In this document: piece after piece, positions 51,340-59,803 of the stretch
Layout of the letters: every line of letters begins with the position of its first letter
Numbering within the stretch: position 1 is the first letter of the stretch
Source: Sphaerisporangium rufum
GTDB lineage: Bacteria; Actinomycetota; Actinomycetes; Streptosporangiales; Streptosporangiaceae
DNA: 59,803 nucleotides
Assembly: GCF_016863395.1 (NCBI RefSeq)
Contig: NZ_BOOU01000095.1
Location: forward strand, 1-59,803
Direction of reading: 5' to 3'
Notes under the pieces: generated by a model
What the model was told of the DNA's origin: nothing
Databases searched by the model: none
The model's input: only the letters and a program-made list of their open reading frames with translations
Translations under genes and position numbers: made by a program

Positions 51340-53247
51340 GTGGAACCCGCTGAGATCGTCCAGCACTCCGGAGGAGTGATCGGCGCCTCCTGGCTGATGA
51401 TCGCCCTGCCGCTGCTCGGCGCGGCGATCCTGCTGCTGACCGGGCGCCGCTCCGACCGCGCCGGCCATCTGCTCGGCGTCGCGATGTCGCTGGCGTCGTT
51501 CGTGGTCGCCGTGCTGGTCTTCTTCGAGCTCATCGGCCTCGGCGCGGACAGCCGCCGCCGGGTGGTGGAGCTGTACGACTTCCTGCCGTCCGGCTCGCTC
51601 GACGTGAAGATGGGCCTGCTGCTGGACCCGTTGTCGATCTCGTTCGCCCTGCTGATCACCGGTGTCGGATCCCTGATCCACATCTACTCGATCGGCTACA
51701 TGGCGCACGACCCGAACCGGCGGCGGTTCTTCGCCTACCTGAACCTGTTCGTCGCGGCGATGCTGCTGCTGGTGCTGGCCGACAACTACCTCGGCCTGTA
51801 CATCGGCTGGGAGGGCGTGGGTCTCGCGTCCTACCTGCTGATCGGCTTCTGGCAGCACAAGCCGTCCGCCGCCGTCGCGGCCAAGAAGGCGTTCATCGTC
51901 AACCGCGTCGGCGACATGGGCCTCGCGCTCGGCATCTTCGTGATCTTCACCACCTTCGGCACGATCTCCTACGCGGGCACGCTGCCGCTCGCCGGCAACG
52001 CCTCCACCGGCACGCTGACGCTGATCAGCCTGGCGCTGCTGCTCGGCGCGTGCGGCAAGTCCGCGCAGGTCCCGTTGCAGTCGTGGTTGCTGGACGCGAT
52101 GGAGGGTCCGACCCCGGTGTCGGCGCTCATCCACGCGGCCACCATGGTCACCGCCGGCGTCTACCTGGTGGTGCGTTCCGGGGCGTTCTTCGAGGGGGCG
52201 CCGACCGCCCAGCTGGTCGTCACCATCGTCGGTGTGGTCACGCTGCTCGCCGGTGCGATCATCGGTACCGCCAAGGACGACATCAAGAAGGCCCTGGCGG
52301 GGTCCACGATGTCGCAGATCGGGTACATGATGCTCGCGGCCGGACTCGGCCCGGCGGGCTACGCGGTCGCCATCGCGCACCTGATCGCGCACGGCTTCTT
52401 CAAGGCCTCCATGTTCCTCGGCGCCGGCTCGGTCATGCACGCCATGAACGACGAGGTGAACATGCGCCGGTACGGCGGCCTCGCCTCGGTCATGAAGATC
52501 ACCTGGATCACCTTCGGTCTCGGCTACCTGGCGATCATCGGCTTCCCGCTGCTGTCCGGATACTGGACCAAGGACGGCATCATCGAGGCCGCCATGGAGC
52601 ACAACCAGATCCTCGGCTGGCTCGCGGTGCTGGGCGCCGGCATCACCGGTTTCTACATGTCCCGGCTGTTCTTCATGACCTTCCACGGCCGGCGCCGCTG
52701 GGAGGAGGGCGTCCACCCGCACGAGTCGCCCGCGGTGATGACCTGGCCGCTGATCATCCTGTCGATCGGCTCGGTCTTCGGCGGCGCGTTCCTCATCCTG
52801 GGCAACCGGATGTTCGAGTTCCTCGCCCCGGCGGTCGGCCGCCCCGAGGAGGCGCCCACCGTGCACGCCATCAGCACCATCGGCCTGGTCACCCTGGCGG
52901 TGGTCGCGGTCGGCGCGGTGTACGCCTGGCTGCGGTACGGCCGGGCCGCGGTGCCGGAGGTCGCCCCGCGCGGTTCCTTCCTCACCACCTTCGCCCGGCG
53001 CGACCTGTACGGTGACGCGCTGAACGAGGCCCTGTTCATGCGCCCCGGCCAGTGGCTGACCCGCATCGCGGTGTTCTTCGACAACCGCGGCATCGACGGG
53101 CTGGTCAACGGGCTGGCGGCCGCCATCGGCGGCACGTCCGGCCGGTTGCGCCGCGTGCAGACCGGCTTCGTCCGGTCGTACGCCTTGTCGATATTCTTCG
53201 GTGCCGCCCTCCTGGTCGGCGCATGGTTCGTCGTAGGGAACCTGTGA
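51340..53247 (+). CDS. nuoL: NADH-quinone oxidoreductase subunit L
   Basis: This antiporter-like subunit of about 635 residues has 14-16 helices and the long lateral helix at the C-terminus. It shows [18 protein letters not shown], the [19 protein letters not shown] segment with the proton-path Lys and His, and [23 protein letters not shown] 51340 was chosen because GAGG lies five bases before it; an in-frame GTG at 51334 lies within that site. It overlaps nuoM by one base. Confidence 0.95.
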   Translation: MEPAEIVQHSGGVIGASWLMIALPLLGAAILLLTGRRSDRAGHLLGVAMSLASFVVAVLVFFELIGLGADSRRRVVELYDFLPSGSLDVKMGLLLDPLSISFALLITGVGSLIHIYSIGYMAHDPNRRRFFAYLNLFVAAMLLLVLADNYLGLYIGWEGVGLASYLLIGFWQHKPSAAVAAKKAFIVNRVGDMGLALGIFVIFTTFGTISYAGTLPLAGNASTGTLTLISLALLLGACGKSAQVPLQSWLLDAMEGPTPVSALIHAATMVTAGVYLVVRSGAFFEGAPTAQLVVTIVGVVTLLAGAIIGTAKDDIKKALAGSTMSQIGYMMLAAGLGPAGYAVAIAHLIAHGFFKASMFLGAGSVMHAMNDEVNMRRYGGLASVMKITWITFGLGYLAIIGFPLLSGYWTKDGIIEAAMEHNQILGWLAVLGAGITGFYMSRLFFMTFHGRRRWEEGVHPHESPAVMTWPLIILSIGSVFGGAFLILGNRMFEFLAPAVGRPEEAPTVHAISTIGLVTLAVVAVGAVYAWLRYGRAAVPEVAPRGSFLTTFARRDLYGDALNEALFMRPGQWLTRIAVFFDNRGIDGLVNGLAAAIGGTSGRLRRVQTGFVRSYALSIFFGAALLVGAWFVVGNL

Positions 53248-54776
53248 TGCCCTGGCTCTCAATCCTGATGGGCGTGCCCGTGCTGGGCGCGCTGGCGGTG
53301 GCGGCGGTGCCCAAGGGCAACGACCGGCTCGCCAAGCAGCTCACGCTCGCCGTGTCGCTCGTCGTGCTGGCGCTCACGCTGGCCATGGCGTTCCAGTTCG
53401 ACCCTGCCGGGCCCCGCGACCAGTTCGCCGAGGTGTACCGCTGGATCCCGGCGTTCGGCGTGCATTACGCGGTCGGGGTGGACGGCATCGCGCTGGTGCT
53501 CATCGCGCTGGCGGTGGTGCTGGTGCCGATCGTGGTGCTGGCCTCCTGGCACGACGCGGACCGGCCGGACGCCAGGCGCTCGGTGAAGACGTACTTCTCC
53601 CTCATCCTGGTGCTCGAGGCGATGATGATCGGCGTCTTCGCGGCGACCGACGTCTTCCTGTTCTACGTCTTCTTCGAGGCGATGCTCATCCCGATGTACT
53701 TCATGATCGGGTCCTACGGCGGTGCGCAGCGCTCCTACGCGGCGGTCAAGTTCCTGCTGTACTCGCTGTTCGGCGGCCTGCTCATGCTGGTCGCGGTGAT
53801 CGCGCTCTACTCGATGGCCGGCAAGAACACCTTCCTGTTCCCCGAGCTGATCGGCGTGATCAAGGACCCGACGGCGCAGAAGTGGCTGTTCCTCGGCTTC
53901 TTCATCGCCTTCGCGGTCAAGGCGCCGCTGTGGCCGTTCCACACCTGGCTGCCCGACGCCGCCGCACAGGCCCCGGCCGGCGCGGCGGTGCTGCTGGTCG
54001 GCGTGCTGGACAAGGTCGGCACGTACGGCATGCTGCGCTTCTGCCTGGAGCTGTTCCCGGACGCCGCCAAGTTCTTCACCCCGCTGGTGATCACGCTCAG
54101 CGTGATCGGCATCGTGTACGGCGCGATCGTGGCCATCGGGCAGACCGACATGAAGCGGCTCATCGCCTACACGTCGATCTCCCACTTCGGCTTCATCACG
54201 ATGGGCGTGTTCGCGATGACCGCCGACGCCGGCGCCGGCGCCACCCTGTACATGGTGAACCACGGCTTCTCCACCGGGGCGCTGTTCCTGCTGGCGGGCT
54301 TCCTGATCCACCGGCGCGGCTCGCACCACATCTCCGACTACGGCGGCGTGCAGAAGGTCGCCCCGGTGCTCGCCGGCACCTTCCTGGTCGCCGGCCTGTC
54401 GTCGCTGTCGCTGCCCGGCCTGTCGACCTTCGTCAGCGAGTTCCTGGTGCTGATCGGCACCTTCGAGCGGTACGCCGTTCCCAGCATCATCGCGCTGTCC
54501 GGCATGGTGCTGGCCGCCGTCTACATCCTGTGGATGTACCAGCGCATGATGACCGGCCCGACCGCCGAATCGGTCAAGGCGCTGCCCGATCTGAACGTCC
54601 GCGAGAAGATCGTCATCGCGCCGCTGGTCGCGCTGCTCATCGGCTTCGGATTCTTCCCCAAGCCGCTGCTCGACGTGATCAACCCGGCGGTGAAGCAGAC
54701 CCTCACGAGCGTCAACGTCACACCGTTCGCGCCCGCCGTACCGGCGACCGCTGAGAAGAAGGGGGCCGGCCAGTGA
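53247..54776 (+). CDS. nuoM: NADH-quinone oxidoreductase subunit M
   Basis: This 509-residue antiporter-like subunit has the conserved Glu helix FFEAMLIPMYFMIG, the FHTWLPDAAAQAPAGAAVLL stretch with the channel Lys nearby, and ISHFGFITMGVFAMTA. Adjacent GTG 53244 and ATG 53247 are both possible; ATG is favoured by AGGGA seven bases upstream. The stop overlaps the nuoN GTG. Confidence 0.96.
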   Translation: MPWLSILMGVPVLGALAVAAVPKGNDRLAKQLTLAVSLVVLALTLAMAFQFDPAGPRDQFAEVYRWIPAFGVHYAVGVDGIALVLIALAVVLVPIVVLASWHDADRPDARRSVKTYFSLILVLEAMMIGVFAATDVFLFYVFFEAMLIPMYFMIGSYGGAQRSYAAVKFLLYSLFGGLLMLVAVIALYSMAGKNTFLFPELIGVIKDPTAQKWLFLGFFIAFAVKAPLWPFHTWLPDAAAQAPAGAAVLLVGVLDKVGTYGMLRFCLELFPDAAKFFTPLVITLSVIGIVYGAIVAIGQTDMKRLIAYTSISHFGFITMGVFAMTADAGAGATLYMVNHGFSTGALFLLAGFLIHRRGSHHISDYGGVQKVAPVLAGTFLVAGLSSLSLPGLSTFVSEFLVLIGTFERYAVPSIIALSGMVLAAVYILWMYQRMMTGPTAESVKALPDLNVREKIVIAPLVALLIGFGFFPKPLLDVINPAVKQTLTSVNVTPFAPAVPATAEKKGAGQ

Positions 54777-56332
54777 GCACCCTCGCCGCCGTAGCCGTCG
54801 ACCCGCCGAAGATCGAGTACGCGGAGCTCTCCCCGATGCTCCTGGTCTTCGGCGCGGCGATCGCCGGCGTGCTCGTCGAAGCGTTCACGCCGCGCTACCT
54901 GCGCAAGTCCATCCAGGTGCCGATCACCATCGTGTCGCTCATCGGCGCCTTCGTGCTCACCGTCTGGCTGGGTCTGCGGGGGACGCGGGACGCGGCGGCC
55001 ATGGGCTCGGTCGCGGTGGACGGGCCGGCGCTGTTCATCTGGGGTGCCATCCTGCTGCTCGCGGTGGTCAGCGTGCTGCTGATCAACGACGACGACCAGT
55101 TCGTCGCCCAGGCGGCCGCGGTCCCGGGCAGCGCCGACGAGGACCGCGCGATCTCCGAGGGCGGCGCGCACACCGAGATCTACCCGCTGGTGTTGTTCGC
55201 CGTCGGCGGCATGCTGCTCTTCCCGGCGGCCAACGACCTGCTCATCATGTTCGTGGCCCTGGAGGTCATGTCCCTGCCGCTCTACCTGCTGTGCGGCCTG
55301 GCCCGGCGCCGCCGCCTGCTCTCGCAGGAAGCGGCGATGAAGTACTTCCTGCTCGGCGCCTTCTCCTCGGCGTTCTTCCTGTACGGCACCGCCCTGCTCT
55401 ACGGCTTCGCCGGCTCGGTCGACCTGGCCGCGATCGCCAAGTCGCTCGGCAGCGTCGCCGGCCAGGACAGTCTGCTGTTCATGGGGGCCGCCACGCTCGC
55501 CGTCGGCGTGCTGTTCAAGATCGGCGCCGCGCCCTTCCAGGCCTGGAAGCCGGACGTGTACCAGGGCGCCCCCACCCCGATCACCGCGCTGATGGCGTCC
55601 GGCACGCTCATCGCCGCGTTCGGCGCGCTGCTGCGGGTCTTCTGGGTCGCGCTCGGCAACCTCGACACCGAGTGGATCCCGGTGCTGTGGGCCGTCGCCA
55701 TCCTCACCATGGTCGTCGGCGCGGTCCTCGCCATCACCCAGACCGACATCAAGCGCATGCTGGCCTACTCGTCCATCGCGCACACCGGCTTCCTGCTCAC
55801 CGCGGTGGTCGCCACCGGCAACGCCGGGCAGAACGCCGGCGCGCTGTCCGGCATCCTGTTCTACCTGCTGGCTTACGGCTTCGCCACGGTGGGGGCCTTC
55901 GCGGTCGTCACCATGGTGCGCGACGCGGGCGGCGAGGCCGGGCACCTGTCCCGGTGGGCCGGGCTCGGCAAGCGCTCCCCGGTGCTGGCCGGCATCTTCA
56001 CCCTCTTCCTCCTCGCCTTCGCCGGCATCCCGCTGACCTCCGGCTTCTTCGGGAAGTACGCGGTGTTCTCCGCGGCCGTCGCCGGCGGCGCCACCGCGCT
56101 GGTGATCGTCGGTGTGGTGACCTCGGCGATGGCGGCGTTCTTTTACGTCCGGGTCATCGTGCTGATGTTCTTCAGCGACCCGGCGCCGGAGGGCCCCACC
56201 ATCGCGATGCCGAGCATGGGCACCGCGGCGGTGGTCACCCTGTCCGCGGCGGCTACCGTAGTGCTGGGGGTGTTCCCGCAGCCGGTGCTCGATCTCGCGC
56301 ACTCGGCCGCGCAGTCGCTGTTCGTCCGATAG
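54773..56332 (+). CDS. nuoN: NADH-quinone oxidoreductase subunit N
   Basis: This 519-residue antiporter-like subunit has 14 helices, with FVALEVMSLPLYLLCGLAR, FQAWKPDVYQGAPTPITALM and MLAYSSIAHTGFLLTAVVA. A hydrophilic loop near residues 105-140 is longer than in E. coli. It closes the nuo set; the polyprenyl synthase begins 12 bases later, so they are likely cotranscribed. Confidence 0.96.
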   Translation: MSTLAAVAVDPPKIEYAELSPMLLVFGAAIAGVLVEAFTPRYLRKSIQVPITIVSLIGAFVLTVWLGLRGTRDAAAMGSVAVDGPALFIWGAILLLAVVSVLLINDDDQFVAQAAAVPGSADEDRAISEGGAHTEIYPLVLFAVGGMLLFPAANDLLIMFVALEVMSLPLYLLCGLARRRRLLSQEAAMKYFLLGAFSSAFFLYGTALLYGFAGSVDLAAIAKSLGSVAGQDSLLFMGAATLAVGVLFKIGAAPFQAWKPDVYQGAPTPITALMASGTLIAAFGALLRVFWVALGNLDTEWIPVLWAVAILTMVVGAVLAITQTDIKRMLAYSSIAHTGFLLTAVVATGNAGQNAGALSGILFYLLAYGFATVGAFAVVTMVRDAGGEAGHLSRWAGLGKRSPVLAGIFTLFLLAFAGIPLTSGFFGKYAVFSAAVAGGATALVIVGVVTSAMAAFFYVRVIVLMFFSDPAPEGPTIAMPSMGTAAVVTLSAAATVVLGVFPQPVLDLAHSAAQSLFVR

Positions 56333-56344
56333 GAGTAAACCCGC

Positions 56345-57340
56345 ATGGCCGCGCCGCCCGTAGTCGACCTGCCTTTCATCGACGAAGGGCTGGCCGCGGA
56401 TATCGCCGGTGGCCTGGACGCCGTCGAGAAGCTGCTCCGCACGTCCGCCGACAGCGACGACGCGTTCGTCGCCGAGGCGTCCCGGCATCTCATCGAGGCC
56501 GGCGGCAAGCGCTTCCGTGCGATGCTCGTCCTGCTGGCGGCCCAGTTCGGCGACCCGAGCGCCCCCGGCATCGTGCCGGGGGCGGTGGTCATCGAGCTGA
56601 CCCACCTGGCCACCCTGTACCACGACGACGTGATGGACGAGGCCCGGGTGCGCCGCGGCTCGCCGTCGGCCAACGCCCGCTGGGACAACACCGTCGCCAT
56701 CCTCACCGGCGACTACCTGTTCGCCCAGGCCTCGGAGATCCTCGCCGACCTCGGCCCGGAACTGGTGCGCATCCAGGCGCAGACCTTCTCCCGGCTGGTC
56801 CGCGGGCAGATCCGCGAGACCATCGGCCCGCGGCCCGGCGTGGACGACATCACCCACTACATCGAGGTGCTGGCCGACAAGACCGGCTCGCTGATCGCCA
56901 CCTCCGGCCGGTTCGGCGCCATGCTGGCCGGTGCCCCTGTGGAGATCACCGAGCGGCTGACCAGTGCTTGCGAGGCCATCGGCGTCGCCTGGCAGCTCAG
57001 CGACGACCTGCTGGACGTGGCCTCCTCGGCGGGGGAGAGCGGTAAGACCCCCGGCACCGACCTGCGGGAGGGCATCCGCACGCTGCCCGTCCTGTACGTG
57101 CTGGCCTCCGGCGACGAGGGGGACGCCCGGCTACGCGAGCTGCTGGCCGGGCCGGTGCCCGACGGGCAGGTCGCCGAGGCGGTGGAGCTGCTGCGGGCCA
57201 ATCCGGCGATGGCCCGGGCCCGCGACGAGCTGATGGCATGGGTCGGCAGAGCCCGCGCCGACCTGTCCGGCCTGCCGGACATCCCGGCCCGGGCGGCGCT
57301 GCTCGCCCTGTGCGACTACGTGGCCGACCGCTCCGGCTGA
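56345..57340 (+). CDS. Polyprenyl diphosphate synthase (menaquinone side chain)
   Basis: This 331-residue trans-prenyltransferase has the first Asp-rich motif in YHDDVMDEARVRRG, GGKRFRAMLVLLAAQ before it, and the second Asp-rich motif in WQLSDDLLDVASS. Such enzymes chain isopentenyl units into C35-C50 diphosphates; the residues before the first motif that set chain length are large enough (Leu, Ala, Thr) to allow a long product. Directly behind nuoN and near menG, it most likely makes the menaquinone tail. AGGAG precedes the ATG by nine bases. Confidence 0.92.
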   Translation: MAAPPVVDLPFIDEGLAADIAGGLDAVEKLLRTSADSDDAFVAEASRHLIEAGGKRFRAMLVLLAAQFGDPSAPGIVPGAVVIELTHLATLYHDDVMDEARVRRGSPSANARWDNTVAILTGDYLFAQASEILADLGPELVRIQAQTFSRLVRGQIRETIGPRPGVDDITHYIEVLADKTGSLIATSGRFGAMLAGAPVEITERLTSACEAIGVAWQLSDDLLDVASSAGESGKTPGTDLREGIRTLPVLYVLASGDEGDARLRELLAGPVPDGQVAEAVELLRANPAMARARDELMAWVGRARADLSGLPDIPARAALLALCDYVADRSG

Positions 57341-57349
57341 CCCGGGCGG

Positions 57350-57380
57350 GGCCGGCCGTCGGCTCGCTCAGCTGCCGGCC
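57350..57380. terminator. Possible terminator after the respiratory block
   Basis: GGCCGGC and GCCGGCC form a 7-bp GC stem over a 17-nt loop, between the convergent synthase and F420-type oxidoreductase genes and covering the latter's stop codon. Confidence 0.35.
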
Positions 57381-58183
57381 AGGAGCTCCACCACCGGGGC
57401 CAGCCGTTCGGCGTACATCTGGGTCACCGTGATGTAGGAGACCTGGTGCGCGTCCCGGCGGCGCAGCAGCCGGTCGGCCATCTGCCGGGGCGTGCCCCGC
57501 AGCACGGTGACCGCGTCGTCCGGCAGCGGACCGCCGAGCCGCCGCGCCAGCCACGGCGGCGGTTCGTCCTCGCCGACCAGGTGCACGCTGACCGCGATCT
57601 CCAGCCGGTCGAAGTCATCGGCCGCCTGCCGGATCAGCCGGACCGGCCCGGCGAGCCCGTCCTCCGGGGTGTCGGCGGGCAGGCCGAGCGCGATGGAGTC
57701 GGCGGTGCGGGCCGCCAGGCCCAGCATCCGGGCGCTGCGGCCGGCGATCAGCACCCGGGGCGCGGGGCGGGCACCCGGCCACCGGCGGACCCGGCCGATC
57801 ACCTCTTGGATGCGGCCGATCCGCTGGTCCACCGAACCGAACGGCACCCCCAGCCGGTCGGCGTCCTGCCGGCCGTCCGGGCGGCCGGCGCCGATCCCCA
57901 GCTCGAACCGGCCGCCGGACAGCAGGTTCAGCGCGTCGACCTCCCAGGCCACCTGCTCGGCACGCCGGAACGGGGCGGCCAGCACGAACGTGCCGACGTG
58001 GATGGAAGTGGTGGCCGCCGCGGCGGCGGCCAGCGCGGGCAGCGGCGCCAGGGTGCGCAGCGTGTCGGGGGTGAGGAAGGTGGCGTACCCCAGCTCCTCG
58101 GCCCGCCGGGCCTGCGCGGTCCATCCGGCGCCGTCGGCCGCGTCCGAGGCCACCACACCGAACCGGAAAAGACGATCAGCCAT
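57368..58183 (-). CDS. LLM-class F420-dependent oxidoreductase
   Basis: This 271-residue luciferase-like TIM-barrel protein resembles the actinobacterial MSMEG_2516-type group: FRFGVVASDAAD, ARRAEELGYATFLTPDTL, LSGGRFELGIGAGRPDG. Members use cofactor F420 (sometimes FMN) to reduce or oxidise small molecules. The start ATG follows GGAGG by six bases. No partner gene is adjacent, and the substrate is unknown. Confidence 0.85.
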   Translation of the reverse strand: MADRLFRFGVVASDAADGAGWTAQARRAEELGYATFLTPDTLRTLAPLPALAAAAAATTSIHVGTFVLAAPFRRAEQVAWEVDALNLLSGGRFELGIGAGRPDGRQDADRLGVPFGSVDQRIGRIQEVIGRVRRWPGARPAPRVLIAGRSARMLGLAARTADSIALGLPADTPEDGLAGPVRLIRQAADDFDRLEIAVSVHLVGEDEPPPWLARRLGGPLPDDAVTVLRGTPRQMADRLLRRRDAHQVSYITVTQMYAERLAPVVELLAGS

Positions 58184-58402
58184 CCCGGACCTCCCCGCTC
58201 CCGAAAGCGTTCTCCTGCGACTCGCGTCCTGCAGGAGATGCTCGCGCGGCGGACGCCGATCCGGCGTCGGCCGCCGGGCGCGGGCCCGCTACCGCCGGCG
58301 GGGTAGTGGCCGCCGGACTCGGATACGCCAGGCGGGGTAGATGGCCGGACGGCCGGACCGGACCGGGCGGCGTGGATCAGCCGGACGGCCGGCCTGGGCC
58401 GG

Positions 58403-59317
58403 TCAGACGGTCTCCAGCCGGCGCGCCGTCGCCGCCCGGCGGGTCCGGTGCGCGTGCCGCAGCCCTTCCCAGCTGAAGAGCACCAGCGCCAGCCAGATGA
58501 GCGCGAACCCGAACCAGCGGCTGGGCGGCATGGTCTCGTGCGCGACCAGCACGCCGCACAGGAACTGCAGGATGGGCGCGATGTACTGCAGCAGGCCGAT
58601 GGTCGACAGCGGGATGCGGATCGCCGCGGCGGTGAAGCACAGCAGCGGGATCGCGGTGACCACGCCCGCCCCGATCAGCAGGACGGCGTGGCCGGCGCCC
58701 GCCGTGCCGAAGGTCGCGGTGCCGTCCGCCTGCAGGTACAGCAGGTAGCCGAGCGCGGGGATCAGCAGCACCAGCGTCTCCACGGTGAGGCTCTCGGTCC
58801 CGGCGACGCCCGCCTTCTTCTTCAGCAGGCCGTAGCAGGCGAAGGAGGCGGCCAGGGTGAGCGCCATCCACGGCGGCCGGCCGTAGTCCGCGGTCAACAC
58901 CACCACGGCCAGGGCTCCGAGGCCGACGGCCGCCCACTGCCAGCGCCGCAGCCGCTCCCGGAAGATCAGCACCCCGAACAGCACGCTGACCAGGGGGTTG
59001 ATGAAGTAGCCGAGCGCCGCCTCCACCACGTGCCCGGAGTTGACCGCGTAGATGTAGACGCCCCAGTTCACGGAGATCACCACGGCGGCGAGCGCGAGCA
59101 GCAGCAGCGTGCGCGGCCGGCGGGCCAGCTCGCGGATCCAGGACCAGTGCCGGCGTACCGCCAGCGCCACCACCACCGCGACCAGCGACCACACCATGCG
59201 ATGCGCGAGGATCTCCACCGCCCCCGACGGCTTCAGCAGCGGCCAGTACAGCGGGAAGAGCCCCCAGATGCCGTACGCCGCGATCCCGTAGAGCACCCCG
59301 CGCCGCGAATCAGACAT
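58403..59317 (-). CDS. rarD: EamA-family transporter RarD
   Basis: This 304-residue membrane protein has ten hydrophobic segments in the EamA two-repeat pattern, with RarD landmarks GIAAYGIWGLFPLYWPLLKP, EILAHRMVWSLV, NWGVYIYAVNSGHVVEAALGY and YFINPLVSVLFGVLIFRERL. RarD proteins are putative drug/metabolite exporters; the substrate is not established. It is divergent from msrA across an AT-rich gap with two adjacent palindromes. Confidence 0.92.
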   Translation of the reverse strand: MSDSRRGVLYGIAAYGIWGLFPLYWPLLKPSGAVEILAHRMVWSLVAVVVALAVRRHWSWIRELARRPRTLLLLALAAVVISVNWGVYIYAVNSGHVVEAALGYFINPLVSVLFGVLIFRERLRRWQWAAVGLGALAVVVLTADYGRPPWMALTLAASFACYGLLKKKAGVAGTESLTVETLVLLIPALGYLLYLQADGTATFGTAGAGHAVLLIGAGVVTAIPLLCFTAAAIRIPLSTIGLLQYIAPILQFLCGVLVAHETMPPSRWFGFALIWLALVLFSWEGLRHAHRTRRAATARRLETV

Positions 59318-59358
59318 GTCGCCATTGTTGTCCGTATCGCGATTAACGGCAAATAAGT

Positions 59359-59392
59359 AATACTATGAGTATTGGTTAAGCGTGGCTTAACC
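59359..59392. promoter_or_regulatory. Two abutting palindromes between rarD and msrA
   Basis: AATACT-atg-AGTATT (59359-59373) is immediately followed by GGTTAAGC-gtg-GCTTAACC (59374-59392). Both are perfect with 3-nt centres and stand in an unusually AT-rich patch of this GC-rich window. They are candidate operators for a divergent promoter pair; the second could also form an RNA hairpin. Confidence 0.5.
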
Positions 59393-59456
59393 GGGGAACA
59401 AGCCGCCGCCCCGCGCGGTTGGGCGGGATAGCGTTCGACCCAGATGGAGGTGCGCC

Positions 59457-59803
59457 ATGGGATGGCTCTTCGGCCAGCACAAGACGTCGATGGTGAGCCG
59501 GGACGACGCGCTGCCCGGCCGCGCCACCCCGATCCCGGTACCGGCCCGGCACGCCGTCCTCGACGCGCCGCTCGCCCCGCCGTACCCGGCGGGCACCGAG
59601 ATCGCCGAGTTCGGGATGGGCTGCTTCTGGGGCGCCGAGCGGAAGTTCTGGCAGACCCCCGGCGTCGTCTCCACCTCGGTGGGCTACCAGGGCGGCTATA
59701 CGCCGAACCCCACGTACGAAGAGGTCTGCAGCGGCCGCACCGGGCACGCCGAGGTGGTGCGGGTGGTCTACGACCCCGACCAGGTCTCCTACGAGGAACT
59801 TCT
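59457..59803 (+). CDS. msrA: Peptide-methionine (S)-S-oxide reductase MsrA (partial, cut by window end)
   Basis: The first 115 codons are present. The catalytic motif is [14 protein letters not shown] with the active Cys, followed by [17 protein letters not shown] and TGHAEVV. MsrA repairs methionine-S-sulfoxide in proteins with thioredoxin as reductant. About 50 residues precede the domain ([20 protein letters not shown]), as in other actinobacterial forms. GGAGG lies six bases before ATG 59457. The 3-prime half lies beyond the window. Confidence 0.95.
   Translation, partial: MGWLFGQHKTSMVSRDDALPGRATPIPVPARHAVLDAPLAPPYPAGTEIAEFGMGCFWGAERKFWQTPGVVSTSVGYQGGYTPNPTYEEVCSGRTGHAEVVRVVYDPDQVSYEEL

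Noticed and set aside
50746-53262. Long open frame on the minus strand across nuoJ-K-L
   Set aside because: Same base-composition artefact opposite verified membrane subunits; it is Gln/His/Arg-rich with no membrane segments.

Overview
The window is 59.8 kb of very GC-rich chromosomal DNA from a mycelial, sporulating actinomycete. The gene content is closest to what is known from Streptomycetaceae and Streptosporangiales. Supporting signs are GTG and TTG starts, 1-4 base gene overlaps, -10 boxes placed 6-9 nt before a start codon (leaderless messages), a BldN-type sigma factor with an RsbN-type anti-sigma, a BldC orthologue, Rex operators and menaquinone-linked genes. I cannot name the genus. 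I see no insertion sequence, prophage, CRISPR array, rRNA or tRNA gene.

Layout. 1-2.6 kb: secreted TAP-like peptidase (minus) and proC (plus). 2.6-5.0 kb: a minus-strand patch with an EF-hand protein, a stand-alone asparagine-synthetase-like ligase and a 50-residue peptide gene whose stop overlaps the ligase start region. This is the best candidate here for an undescribed (RiPP-like) system. 5.1-10.3 kb: AcuC-type deacetylase, a conserved phosphatase-like protein, a BldC-like HTH protein, the 32-residue ribosomal protein bS22, an SDR epimerase and an acyltransferase. 10.3-11.8 kb: divergent TetR/SDR pair with a palindromic operator. 11.8-16.1 kb: HAD hydrolase, rsbN-like, bldN-like and a membrane protein fused to an ABM-like domain. 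16.1-21.4 kb: a NarL-type two-component system divergent from an ABC transporter.

21.5-30 kb: glutaredoxin-like gene, then rex-hemA-hemC-hemD(cobA)-hemB, a degenerate primase-polymerase-like gene and hemL, giving the C5 route from glutamyl-tRNA to uroporphyrinogen III. A Rex operator precedes rex. 30-35.6 kb: LysR regulator, histidine phosphatase and a complete system II cytochrome c maturation set (TlpA/ResA-like, CcdA, ResB, CcsA/ResC), so heme supply and heme attachment sit side by side. 35.7-38.5 kb: a PLDc_N membrane protein, an unusual HExxH protein with a small partner gene, bldC and a DUF4229 protein.

38.6-57.3 kb: respiratory block. menG is followed by a perfect 18-bp Rex operator, a geranylgeranyl-reductase/MenJ-like flavoprotein, all fourteen nuoA-N genes and a polyprenyl diphosphate synthase. 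Together they make and use menaquinone, and the NADH/NAD+ sensor Rex probably controls both this block and heme synthesis. 57.4-59.8 kb: F420-type oxidoreductase and RarD (minus), then msrA (plus), cut by the window end.
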